Source: Oleiagrimonas soli
Lineage (GTDB): Bacteria > Pseudomonadota > Gammaproteobacteria > Xanthomonadales > Rhodanobacteraceae
NCBI RefSeq assembly: GCF_000761445.1
Contig: NZ_KN196470.1
Location: forward strand, 928,699-992,698
Direction of reading: 5' to 3'
DNA: 64,000 nucleotides
Positions 1 through 9,100 of the stretch are shown one piece after another (the first letter of the stretch is position 1; every line of letters begins with the position of its first letter). Below the pieces are notes generated by a model, which worked only from the letters and a program-made list of their open reading frames with translations, did not search any database and was not told where the DNA came from. The translations under genes and the position numbers were made by a program.

Positions 1-281
1 TCCCAGTGCCCCTCGCCGGTGTGCAGCACGAAGCCGCGTTCGGGCTGCACCGGTCCGCCGAGGAGCACGGGCATCTCGGCGATGCGCGGCTCGCGGCATT
101 CCAGCTGCATCTGCGCCAGCACGTCGCCGAGGCTGAATTCGGACAGGCGATTGATGAGCAGACCGATGGCGCCGTCCTCGCCGTGCTGGCACAGCATCGC
201 CACGCCACGCGAGAAATGCGGGTCGGTCAGGGCCGGCATGGCGATCAGGAACTGGCCGGCAAGGGTGTGGGGGCTTTCCAT
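1..281 (-). CDS. yqgE: YqgE/AlgH family protein (UPF0301), 3' part missing
   Basis: The N-terminal 93 residues are present; the rest lies beyond the left edge. The start MESPHTLAGQFLIAMP and the stretch FSRGVAMLCQHGEDGAIGLLINR are typical of the YqgE/AlgH family, a small conserved cytoplasmic protein of unclear role. It is named AlgH because of alginate regulation in Pseudomonas. The ATG at 281 is the only start that fits the family N-terminus. It follows the tonB-like gene on the same strand after about 70 bases and probably belongs to the same transcript. Confidence 0.9.
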   Translation of the reverse strand, partial: MESPHTLAGQFLIAMPALTDPHFSRGVAMLCQHGEDGAIGLLINRLSEFSLGDVLAQMQLECREPRIAEMPVLLGGPVQPERGFVLHTGEGHW

Positions 282-349
282 GGCTGCATTGTACCGGGCG
301 CGCACGTTAAACGTGTCGATACGGCGCGTTCACATTTCGCCGTCCGGGG

Positions 350-1219
350 TCAGCGGGTCTGCAGCGTGCCGCCGCGCAGGAACTGGTAGGTGCGGGTGAT
401 GTTGAGTTCGTCGAAATGCTCGCCCGTGCGCGGGATCGGCGGGAACGGCGCGGCCATGCGCACGATGCGCACGGCCGCGTCGTCGAGGATCTTGCGGCCG
501 GAACTCTCGATCACCGCGATGCGCTTGATGGAACCGTCGCGGCGCAGCACCACGGTGAGAATCAGACTGCCGCTGTAGCGGCCGGTGCGGGCGGCGTCGG
601 GGAAGTTCAGCGTGCCCACGCGTTCGACGCGCGAAGCCCATGCCTGCATGTAGGCCGCGTAGGCGTACTGGCGCGTGCTGGAGTTGATGTACTTGATCTT
701 CGGCCGCTTGGCCAGGCGCGATTTCTCGGCGCGGATCTGCGCGGCCAGGCGCGCCATTTCCAGACGGCGCTGGATCGCCACGCGATCCGGCTGCAGTTCG
801 GTGTCCGGGTGGGCGTGACGGTCGCTGCTGCTGTCGATGCTCTGCGGCGAATCGCCGGTGGTGGTGACCAGATGCGCGCGGCTGGCTTCGCTGGGCGGCG
901 GGGCGGCCGGCTGGATCGGGCGCGGCGCGACGCCGGGATCGGGTTTCGGCAGCGGTGTGGAGAATGGCTGCGAAGGGCGGTGCGCGCGGTCGCTTTCGCC
1001 GCCGCCCTGGTTGTTCGCCTGGGCCAGGAAGTCGGCCTTGTCCGGCGCTTTCTGATTGGCGGTGTTGAGCAGGGTGACGTCGAGCGCCGGCAGCCGCGCC
1101 TTGGGTTTCGGATAGGCGAAACTGATGCCGAGCACGACCAGGCCGTGCAGCAGCAGGGAAAACAGCAGGGTCGCGCCGAGCATGTCGGCACTGCCGGGCC
1201 CGCGCGCAGTGGAACTCAC
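350..1219 (-). CDS. TonB-family energy transducer
   Basis: This 289-residue protein has one N-terminal membrane helix (around MLGATLLFSLLLHGLVVLG), a proline-rich periplasmic linker with many P and PPPS stretches, and a C-terminal TonB-type domain (GSLILTVVLRRDGSIKRIAVIESSGRKILDDAAVRIV). This is the layout of proteins that couple the ExbBD proton motor to outer-membrane receptors. The GTG start overlaps the gshB stop (GTGA), so the two genes are translationally coupled; an ATG 12 codons downstream is an alternative. No exbB or exbD is nearby. TonB-like genes in this position next to the pil-chp operon are common in Xanthomonadaceae, and a role in surface machinery rather than iron uptake is possible. 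Confidence 0.85.
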   Translation of the reverse strand: MSSTARGPGSADMLGATLLFSLLLHGLVVLGISFAYPKPKARLPALDVTLLNTANQKAPDKADFLAQANNQGGGESDRAHRPSQPFSTPLPKPDPGVAPRPIQPAAPPPSEASRAHLVTTTGDSPQSIDSSSDRHAHPDTELQPDRVAIQRRLEMARLAAQIRAEKSRLAKRPKIKYINSSTRQYAYAAYMQAWASRVERVGTLNFPDAARTGRYSGSLILTVVLRRDGSIKRIAVIESSGRKILDDAAVRIVRMAAPFPPIPRTGEHFDELNITRTYQFLRGGTLQTR

Positions 1220-2163
1220 GAAAGGTTTTTCTCGATGGCGTCGAACATCAGGCCTGCAATGGTAAGCCCGAACTGCGCGTCGAGTTCGCGGATGCAGGTG
1301 GGAGATGTGACGTTGATCTCGGTCAGGTAGTCGCCGATGACGTCGAGGCCGACGAAGGTCAGGCCACGGCGGCGCAGGTCCGGCGCGACCTGTTCCACGA
1401 TCCAGCGATCGCGATCGCTCAGCGGCACGCCCTCGCCGCGGCCGCCGGCGGCGAGGTTGCCGCGGAATTCGTCGCCCTGCGGAATGCGCGCCAGCGCGTA
1501 GGGAACCGGTTCGCCGTCGACGACCAGGATGCGCTTGTCGCCGGCGGTGATCTCTGGAATGAAGCGCTGCGCGATGGCCAGGCGCGTGCCATCGACGGTC
1601 AGGGTTTCCAGGATCGAGTTCAGGTTCGGGTCGCCGCGGTGGCTGCGGAAAATGCCGCGACCGCCCATGCCGTCCAGCGGCTTGAGCACGACCTGGTCGT
1701 GTTCCGACACGAACTGACGCAGAGCGTCGGGTTCGCGCGCGACCAGCGTCGGCGCGCAGCACTGAGGAAACTGCAGGGCGTAGAGCTTTTCGTTGCAGTC
1801 GCGCAACGCCTGCGGGCGATTGACCACGCGCACGCCCTCGCGCTCGGCCAGTTCCAGAATCATGCTGTCGTAGATGAATTGCGCGTCGACCGGCGGGTCC
1901 TTGCGTTCCAGCACGATGTCGGCGTCGGTCAGCGGACGCCACGCGGCGCCGCCCAGGGTGAACCAGCCCTTGGCGTCGTCGCGGACCTCAAGCGGCGCCA
2001 TGCGCGCCCAGGCCTTGCCGTCGCGCACGGCCAGGTCGCCCTGCTCCATGTACAACAGGCTGTGGCCGCGACGCTGCGCTTCCAGCAGCATCGCGAAGGT
2101 CGAATCCTTGGCGATCTTGATGGACTGTATCGGGTCCATCAGTACGGCAACAACGAGCGGCAT
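1216..2163 (-). CDS. gshB: Glutathione synthase
   Basis: This is a 315-residue ATP-grasp enzyme that joins gamma-glutamylcysteine and glycine to make glutathione in the cytosol. The N-terminus (MDPIQSIKIAKDSTFAMLLEAQRRGH), the ATP-grasp lid (VVLKPLDGMGGRGIFR) and the C-terminal NVTSPTCIRELD are all characteristic of GshB, and the length is normal (about 315). It heads the minus-strand gshB-tonB-yqgE run and diverges from the pilG operon. The 426-base gap between them must hold both promoters. Confidence 0.97.
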   Translation of the reverse strand: MPLVVAVLMDPIQSIKIAKDSTFAMLLEAQRRGHSLLYMEQGDLAVRDGKAWARMAPLEVRDDAKGWFTLGGAAWRPLTDADIVLERKDPPVDAQFIYDSMILELAEREGVRVVNRPQALRDCNEKLYALQFPQCCAPTLVAREPDALRQFVSEHDQVVLKPLDGMGGRGIFRSHRGDPNLNSILETLTVDGTRLAIAQRFIPEITAGDKRILVVDGEPVPYALARIPQGDEFRGNLAAGGRGEGVPLSDRDRWIVEQVAPDLRRRGLTFVGLDVIGDYLTEINVTSPTCIRELDAQFGLTIAGLMFDAIEKNLS

Positions 2164-2589
2164 GGCGGTTCCTGGGTATGGAAGGCGGGGGGCGGGTAGC
2201 TTGCCGTCCTCGTGCGGCGGCAGGCAAGTCGGCCGCAGTGTCGCATGCTACGCGCGCTTGGCCCCGTTCTTGCAGTACCTCGTTGGGACGGGGCGGGTGT
2301 GTCCGGGCATGCCCGAAGTCGTGAAAGTCTGGTAACGTGATCGGGGGTGACTGAAGCCTGTATCGGGGTGGATGCACGTAAGGCTTTGGGCAACAAACGC
2401 TTGCAGCTTCAACTTGACAATTTTCATAAACAAGCGTTAAACAGCCTAGAATCCGGCTGTTTCGTGCGCTTTGGCGCCGTCTGGGGTACACGGGCGGACG
2501 TGCGCGCGGGACGCCGACTCAGGATTGCTGCTGACGATCATGATTACGAATATTCCCGAGCCCTCGACCGGGCCGCAGGGGGGCGGTAA
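2164..2589. other. Divergent intergenic region between gshB and pilG
   Basis: No convincing gene is present. The part near 2390-2460 is visibly richer in A/T than its surroundings and carries the candidate pilG promoter. A short hairpin (CAGCC/GGCTG, about 2442-2460) follows it. The half near gshB shows no clear element. Confidence 0.6.
2414..2452 (+). promoter_or_regulatory. Candidate promoter of the pilGHIJ operon
   Basis: A perfect -35 hexamer TTGACA at 2414-2419 is followed after 17 bases by TTAAAC (2437-2442). A better-looking TAGAAT lies at 2447-2452 but is too far from this -35. The element sits in an A/T-rich patch about 140 bases ahead of the pilG GTG, which implies a long 5' leader. 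Confidence 0.45.
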
Positions 2590-2991
2590 GTGAACGACTC
2601 TGTCGAAAAAGGCAGCCTGGCCGGGCTGCGGGTGATGGTCATCGACGACTCCAAGACCATTCGCCGTACTGCGGAGACCTTGCTGAAGAAAGAAGGCTGC
2701 GACGTGCAGACCGCAGTGGACGGCTTCGAGGCGCTGTCGAAAATCTCCGATCTGAAACCGCAGATCGTCTTCGTGGACATCATGATGCCGCGCCTGGACG
2801 GCTATCAGACGTGCGCGTTGATCAAGAACAACCGCCAGTTCCGCGCCACCCCCGTCATCATGCTCAGTTCAAAGGACGGCCTGTTCGACAAGGCGCGTGG
2901 CCGCATTGTCGGTGCCGAGCAGTACCTGACCAAACCATTCACGCGCGACGAATTGCTCGAAGCCATTCGTCGCCACGCCGTGACGGCGTGA
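2590..2991 (+). CDS. pilG: Twitching motility response regulator PilG
   Basis: This is a single-domain receiver protein of 133 residues. The acidic pair is in VIDDS (Asp19/Asp20), the phospho-acceptor is Asp63 in FVDIMMPRLDGY, and the conserved lysine is Lys115 in LTKPF. In Pseudomonas and Xanthomonas PilG acts in the Chp pathway to promote type IV pilus extension. The GTG start follows a G-rich Shine-Dalgarno-like tract. It is the first gene of the pilGHIJ-pilL operon, and the response regulator has no DNA-binding domain. Confidence 0.95.
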   Translation: MNDSVEKGSLAGLRVMVIDDSKTIRRTAETLLKKEGCDVQTAVDGFEALSKISDLKPQIVFVDIMMPRLDGYQTCALIKNNRQFRATPVIMLSSKDGLFDKARGRIVGAEQYLTKPFTRDELLEAIRRHAVTA

Positions 2992-3019
2992 GATCGGCAT
3001 AGAGAGCACAGGGGCTTTC

Positions 3020-3385
3020 ATGGCAAACATACTCATCATCGACGACTCGCCGACCGACATCCGCGTGTTCACGATGCAACTCGAAAAGGCCGGGCATCAG
3101 GTGTCCAGCGCCAACAGTGCCGAAGAAGGCATCGAAAAGGTCAAGCAGGACATGCCGGACATGGTGATCATGGATGTGATCATGCCGGGCATGAACGGTT
3201 TCCAGGCTACGCGCATGCTCAATCGCGACCCGGCGACCAAGGACGTTCCGATCCTGATCATCACCACTAAGTCGATGGAAACCGACCGCGTGTGGGGACT
3301 GCGTCAGGGCGCGCGCGACTTCATGACCAAGCCGGTCAGCGAGAAAGAGCTGTTGGCGCGGATCGAGAAGTTGCTGGCCGCATAA
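3020..3385 (+). CDS. pilH: Twitching motility response regulator PilH
   Basis: This is a 121-residue stand-alone receiver with the acidic pair in IIDDSPTDIRV, phospho-acceptor Asp52 in VIMDVIMPGMNGFQATR, and lysine in FMTKPVSEKEL. PilH is the second CheY-like output of the Chp system and is thought to favour pilus retraction or drain phosphate from the kinase. It starts 28 bases after pilG, and its stop codon abuts the pilI start (TAAATG). Confidence 0.95.
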   Translation: MANILIIDDSPTDIRVFTMQLEKAGHQVSSANSAEEGIEKVKQDMPDMVIMDVIMPGMNGFQATRMLNRDPATKDVPILIITTKSMETDRVWGLRQGARDFMTKPVSEKELLARIEKLLAA

Positions 3386-3940
3386 ATGAGCGAGGCGATG
3401 AACTCAACGGCATTCACGCCCTTCGAGCAGCTGGCCGATTACGAGCGCCGCAGTCTGGCGCACGTGGCCGGCGAGCCCGAGCAAATCGAGAACCCGGGCC
3501 TGTGGCGCGGGATCTGCTTCCGCGTGGGCAAGCGCCTGTTCGCCAGCAGCATCGGCGAGATCAGCGAACTGCTGGTCAACCAGCCGCTGACGCACGTGCC
3601 GGGCACGCGCGACTGGATGCTCGGTATCGCCAACATCCGCGGCAACCTGGTGCCGGTGGTCGATCTGGGGCGCTTCCTGTTCGACCAGCGCACGCAGGCC
3701 ACCGACCGCAGCCGTCTGCTGCTGGTGCGCCAGCATGGCGGTAACGTCGGTCTGCTGGTGGACGAGATCATCGGACAACGCAGCATCGGCGACGAACATC
3801 GCGATGCGGCATACGAAGAAGAAGACGAACGTGTCGCCCGTTTCGTGAGCGACAACGCAACCGTAGGCGAGCAGCGCATCGGCATGTTCAGCATGAACCG
3901 GCTGACGCGGGCTCCGGACTTTTTGCAGGCGGCGCTGTGA
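3386..3940 (+). CDS. pilI: CheW-type adaptor PilI
   Basis: This 184-residue protein has a CheW domain from about residue 40, with GKRLFASSIGEISEL and the typical core DWMLGIANIRGNLVPVVDLG. CheW adaptors connect the transducer PilJ with the kinase PilL/ChpA. The ATG at 3386 directly follows the pilH stop; a second in-frame ATG lies four codons later. It is the third gene of the pil-chp operon. Confidence 0.93.
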   Translation: MSEAMNSTAFTPFEQLADYERRSLAHVAGEPEQIENPGLWRGICFRVGKRLFASSIGEISELLVNQPLTHVPGTRDWMLGIANIRGNLVPVVDLGRFLFDQRTQATDRSRLLLVRQHGGNVGLLVDEIIGQRSIGDEHRDAAYEEEDERVARFVSDNATVGEQRIGMFSMNRLTRAPDFLQAAL

Positions 3941-3974
3941 TGCGCAATTCCATGTCGATGGGTGAGGTAAGGCT

Positions 3975-5999
3975 ATGAGTACGACAACGGGGGGTTCTGG
4001 TAAGGAGCGCAGCAACATCGGCGTGATTATCCTGCTTGCATTGATGATCATCATTGCGGCGGGCAACTTCTACCTGCTGAACCGCAAGAACAGCGAAGAA
4101 CGCCAGGCGGTGGCTCTGACCACCCAGATCCAGGTGCTCTCGCAGCAGACCGCCAAGTACGCGCTGGAGTCCTCCAGCGGCAACATCGACTCGTTCAAGG
4201 AACTGCAGTCGACGCGCAACGCCATCGATGTGGACGTGCAGCATCTGCTCAAGGGCGATGCGCAGAGCGACCTGCCGGCCTATGGCGAGAACGCCATCAC
4301 CAGCCGCCAGGTGAAATCGCTGAGCAACGCCTGGAGTCAGCTCGACGGCGACATTAGCAAGATTCTCTCGAACCGCGGCCTGGTCGTGGATTCGTCGCAG
4401 AAGGCGTCCACCTTCACCCAGCAGATGCCGGTGCTGAACTCCAGCATGGAGCAGGTCGTCAACATCCTGCAGCAGAACGGCAGCTCGTCGCAGACCTACA
4501 CCGCATCCCGCCAGCTGGTGCTGGCTGACCGCATGATGCGCCGCGTGCAGGAAATCCTGCAGGGCGGCGAGAACTCCCAGGGCGCCGCGGACGGCCTCTC
4601 CCGCGACGCGCAGCTGTACGGCGCGGTGCTGGACGGTTTGATCAAGGGCAACAGCGACGTCGGCGTGCGCGCCATGAGCAACGCCAATGCGCGCAAGATT
4701 CTGGACGACATCGAAACCAAGTGGACGGCGTTGCAGGACCCGGTCAACAAGCTGGTCTCCGCCGCCGCCAACCTGCAGGCCGTGAAGGGCGCAGGCAACC
4801 AGGCTTCGCTGGATTCGCAGACCGTGCTGCTGCGCGCCAACGACGTCTCCACCGCCATCGGCAAGCTGCCGACCGCGCGCCTGTTTCCGAACATCTGGCT
4901 GGGCCTGATCGCCGCCGCCGGCGCGGTGCTGTTCGCCATCCAGTTGGTGTTCTCGCAGGGCCGCGAGCAGAAGCGCCGCCTGCAGGTCACCAACGAGCTG
5001 AACCAGCGTAACCAGGAGGCCATCATGCGCCTGCTGGACGAGATGGGCTCGCTGGCCGAAGGCGACCTGACCGTGAAGGCCACCGTGACCGAGGACATCA
5101 CCGGCGCCATCGCCGACTCGGTGAACTTCGCCGTGGAAGCCCTCCGGTCCCTTGTGACGACGATTAACGAGACCGCCGTGCAGGTGTCGGCCGCCGCCCA
5201 GGAGACGCAGGCCACCGCCATGCACCTGGCCGAGGCCGCCGAGCACCAGGCGCAGCAGATCACGTCCGCATCGGCCGCCATTTCCGACATGGCCACGTCC
5301 ATCGACCAGGTGTCGAAGAACTCCGCCGAGTCGGCCGACGTGGCGCAGAAGTCGGTGCAAATCGCTTCGCGCGGCGCCGCCGTGGTGCGCGAGACCATCG
5401 AAGGCATGGACTCGATCCGCGATCAGATTCAGGAAACCTCGAAGCGAATCAAGCGACTGGGTGAGTCGTCGCAGGAAATCGGTTCGATCGTCGAACTGAT
5501 CAACGACATTGCCGAACAGACCAACATTCTGGCCCTGAACGCCGCCATTCAGGCGGCCTCGGCGGGTGAGGCGGGTCGCGGCTTCGCGGTCGTGGCCGAT
5601 GAAGTCCAGCGCCTCGCAGAACGTTCCGCCAACGCCACCAAGCGAATCGAAACGCTGGTGCAGACCATTCAGTCCGATACCAACGAGGCGGTCAGTTCGA
5701 TGGAACAGACCACCGCGGAGGTGGTGTCCGGTGCCCGCAAGGCCGAGGACGCCGGTACCGCACTGGGCGACATCGAGCGCGTGTCGAACGATCTGGCCGA
5801 ACTCATTAACGGCATCTCGGTGGCGGCGCGCCAGCAGTCCTCGGCGGCGACCAACATCACCACGACCATGAACTCGATTCAGGAAATCACGTCGCAGACC
5901 TCGATGGGCGCGAGCCAGACGGCCGAATCGATCGGCAACCTGGCCCAGCTCGCCAACGACCTGCGCCGTTCGGTGGCCGACTTCAAGCTGCCCGCCTGA
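3975..5999 (+). CDS. pilJ: Type IV pilus methyl-accepting chemotaxis protein PilJ
   Basis: This 674-residue inner-membrane transducer has a first membrane helix at about residues 14-36 ([21 protein letters not shown]), a periplasmic sensor of roughly 260 residues, a second helix at about 303-325, and a HAMP-like segment ([20 protein letters not shown]). Its long cytoplasmic signalling coiled coil has the conserved hairpin tip near residues 500-560 ([20 protein letters not shown]). It feeds PilI and PilL. The ATG follows a GGTGAGG-type ribosome site. Confidence 0.95.
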   Translation: MSTTTGGSGKERSNIGVIILLALMIIIAAGNFYLLNRKNSEERQAVALTTQIQVLSQQTAKYALESSSGNIDSFKELQSTRNAIDVDVQHLLKGDAQSDLPAYGENAITSRQVKSLSNAWSQLDGDISKILSNRGLVVDSSQKASTFTQQMPVLNSSMEQVVNILQQNGSSSQTYTASRQLVLADRMMRRVQEILQGGENSQGAADGLSRDAQLYGAVLDGLIKGNSDVGVRAMSNANARKILDDIETKWTALQDPVNKLVSAAANLQAVKGAGNQASLDSQTVLLRANDVSTAIGKLPTARLFPNIWLGLIAAAGAVLFAIQLVFSQGREQKRRLQVTNELNQRNQEAIMRLLDEMGSLAEGDLTVKATVTEDITGAIADSVNFAVEALRSLVTTINETAVQVSAAAQETQATAMHLAEAAEHQAQQITSASAAISDMATSIDQVSKNSAESADVAQKSVQIASRGAAVVRETIEGMDSIRDQIQETSKRIKRLGESSQEIGSIVELINDIAEQTNILALNAAIQAASAGEAGRGFAVVADEVQRLAERSANATKRIETLVQTIQSDTNEAVSSMEQTTAEVVSGARKAEDAGTALGDIERVSNDLAELINGISVAARQQSSAATNITTTMNSIQEITSQTSMGASQTAESIGNLAQLANDLRRSVADFKLPA

Positions 6000-6116
6000 T
6001 CGTCGCCGAAACAGCATGACGGAGGGGCTCGAACCAAGGCCGAACCCCCGCACAACATAACGAATCGCCGTGAATGCGCGGTGATTCCCGGAAACAAGCG
6101 TTGCGGAGGTGTAGGC

Positions 6117-6191
6117 ATGTTCAAACACGTTGCAGGACATCGTCCAGTAACTTGTCTGGAGCCTCGCCAAAGGGGGCGCGAGAGCGCATGA
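6117..6191 (+). CDS. 24-residue leader ORF coupled to pilL
   Basis: This small ORF has a strong ribosome site (GGAGGT, six bases before its ATG). It encodes 24 residues (starting MFKHVAGHRPVT) and ends in TGA, overlapping the pilL start codon as ATGA. The pilL start itself has only a weak Shine-Dalgarno, so terminating ribosomes could re-initiate there. The peptide has no recognisable family. This reading rests on the ribosome site and the overlap; it may be chance. Confidence 0.45.
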   Translation: MFKHVAGHRPVTCLEPRQRGRESA

Positions 6192-9100
6192 GACTAGAAG
6201 ACGACATCGATTTCACCACGCTGAACTGGGTCAAGTCCGAGCTTGACGAGGCGCTTCAGCGCGCCCGCGATTCGCTCGAGGCGTATGTCGAGAACCCGGA
6301 CAGCGGCCTGATGCGCACCTGCGCCGAGGTCCTGCACCAGGTGCAGGGCACGCTGCGCATGGTCGAGCTGTACGGCGCGGCGATGGTGGTGCAGGAGATG
6401 GAGCAGCTGGTCGCTGCGCTGCTCGACAACAAGGTCGAGAACCGCGACGAAGCCTATTCCGCCCTGATGGGCGGTCTGGTGCAGCTGCCGGACTATCTGG
6501 AACGCCTGCAGAGCAGCCATCGCGACGTCTCTGTGGTGCTGTTGCCTCTGCTCAACGAACTGCGCAGCAGCCGCGGCGCGGAATCGCTGCACGAGTCGGT
6601 GCTGTTCACGCCGAACCTCGACGCACCGCTGCCGGCGTCCGCGCCGGGCGTGCCGGTGCCGATGTCGCCGGAGGCGCAGAAGCGCGCCGTGACCGAGTTG
6701 CGTCAGCAGTTCCAGCAACCGCTGCTGGCCTGGTTCCGCGGCCAGGGCGGCAAGCAGAGCCTGGCGCAGATGCGCGACACGATGGATGCGCTGGCGGGCA
6801 AGTGCCACAGCGTCGCCGGTCGCCGTCTGTGGTGGATCACCGCCGGTGTGCTCGACGGCATGATCGAGGGGCACCTGGAAGAACATTCGGCCGAGGTCAA
6901 GCAGCTGATCGGTCGCGTCGATCGCGCGATCCGCGTGCTGATCGACGAAGGCGAAATCGCGCTGGCCGACGGCCACCCGGTCGAGCTGGCGCGGCAACTG
7001 CTGTACTACGTGGCGCGCGCGACTCCGGGCTCGCAGCGTCTGGCCGCGATTGGCCAGACCTACGGTCTCAACCACCTGCTGCCGGATGCTGCCGAAGTCG
7101 AGCATGCGCGCAGTTCGATGACCGGTCACAACCGCGTTCTGCTCGACACCGTTTCGCAGGCCATCAAGGAGGATCTGCTGCGCGTCAAGGATGCGCTGGA
7201 CCTCTATCTGCGCCAGCCGAGCGGCGATCCCGCGCAGTTCTCGGGACAGGCCGATCTGCTCGACCGCGTGGCCGATACCCTCGGCATGCTGGGCCTGAAC
7301 GTGCCGCGCCGCGTGGTCGGCGAGCAACGGCGCATCGTGCAGGACATCGCGTCCGGCACGCGCCCGGCGGACGAGGAAACCCTGCTCGATGTGGCCGGCG
7401 CCTTGCTGTACGTGGAAGCGTCGCTGGACGACCACATCGAAAGCCTCGGCGCCGATGGCGGCCAGGGCGAACCGAGCGAGGACGACGAGGACGCATTCGA
7501 GACCATGCTGCCGCGCAGCGAGGCGCGTCAGGTGCTCGGCACGCTGATGCGCGAATCGGTCGGCAGTCTGGGCAAGGTGAAGGACGCCATCGTGGCCTTC
7601 ATCGAGTCGCCGTGGGACCACCAGCATCTCGAAGGCGCGCCGAACACGCTCAGCGAGATCGCCGGCGCCATGCGCATGCTGGGCGAGGAGCGCCCGGGCG
7701 AACTGCTGGACGGCGTGGGCCGCTTCATCGACAACGAACTGGTCATCGAGAAGCGCATCCCGACCACCGAACAGATGGACAAGCTGGCCGACGCGCTGGC
7801 TTCCCTGGAGTACTACCTCGAGGCGGCACGCGATCGTCGCGGCGGTCTCGAACACATCCTCGATGTGGCCGAACAGGCGCTGCGGGATCTCGGCTACTGG
7901 CCGGTGCCGCCGCGGCGTGCGCCCGAGCCTGCCGCGGCGGACGAGCCGACGGCCGCGACGGAGACGACCGAAGCCGCCGCGCCGAGCGAGAACCTGACCG
8001 AGACGGTCAGCGTTGCGCCGGGCGCGGACCTGCACGACCTGGTGATCGGCGAAGCCGCCCAGCTCGACGAGCGGGCCCAGGATGTCACGGGCCTGCACCT
8101 GACCGACACCGAAGCCACCGGCATGCCGGAGAGCGACGACTGGATCGAGATCGAGGAAGAAATCGAGGAAGACGGTTTCGCGCCCGATCCGCTGGCTGCC
8201 GAGGCCGGTTTCCAGGGCACCACCGACGAGATCGACGCCGAAATCCGCGAAGTCTTCCTGGAAGAGGTCGAAGAAGAGATCGAAGGCTTGCAGCAGCGAC
8301 TGGACAGCTGGAAGCAGAAACCCGAGGACCATGACCGGCTGACGCCGATCCGGCGCGCCTTCCACACGCTGAAGGGTTCCGGCCGCCTGGTCGGCGCCCG
8401 CGTGCTCGGCGAGTTCAGCTGGAAGGTCGAGAACATGCTCAACCGCGTGCTCGACGGCTCCATCGCGCCGGATGCGAAGGTGGTGGCGCTGATCGATCAT
8501 GCCGTGGCCGCGCTGCCGCAGTTGCTGGGCGCGTTGCGCGGCGATGCCGCGCCGACGGCGCCGCTGTCCAAGATCATGGAAGTGGCCGAGCGACTGGCTG
8601 CCGGCGAATCGCTGGATGTCGAGGCCGAACTGAAGCCGACGGGCGAGCGCGTGAAGCGCATCGTCAAGCGCCGCGTGCCGCGCGTGCAGACCGAAGTCGA
8701 GGACATCCCGGCCGCCGCATTCGTCGACACGACGCATGGGGACGAGGCGTCCGGGCGCGTCGCGGACGACGACATGATGGCCATGCCGGCGCTGCCGCCG
8801 ATGGACCCGGTGTTGCTGGAAATCCTGCGCAGCGAGATCGCGCAGCATCTGGAGACGGTACAGACCGCGCTGGAGACCGCGGGCGACGGCGAGCTGAAGG
8901 TCAACGAGCCGCTACTGCGCGCGGTGCACACCATGCACGGCGCCATCGCGATGGTCGAAGTGCCGCTGCTGTCCGAAGTGCTGTCGCCGCTGGAGGGCTA
9001 CCTCAAGCGCCTGCGCGCGAGCGAAACGCTGATGCCGCGCGAGGGCTGCGCGGCGATGCGAGAAGCCGTGCAGGTGACCGAACAGGTCGCCGCGCAGTTC

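Noticed and set aside
6000-6116. Terminator between pilJ and pilL
   Set aside because: The imperfect GGGG/CCCC hairpin near 6024-6050 lacks a T-run, and the genes are expected to be one operon.
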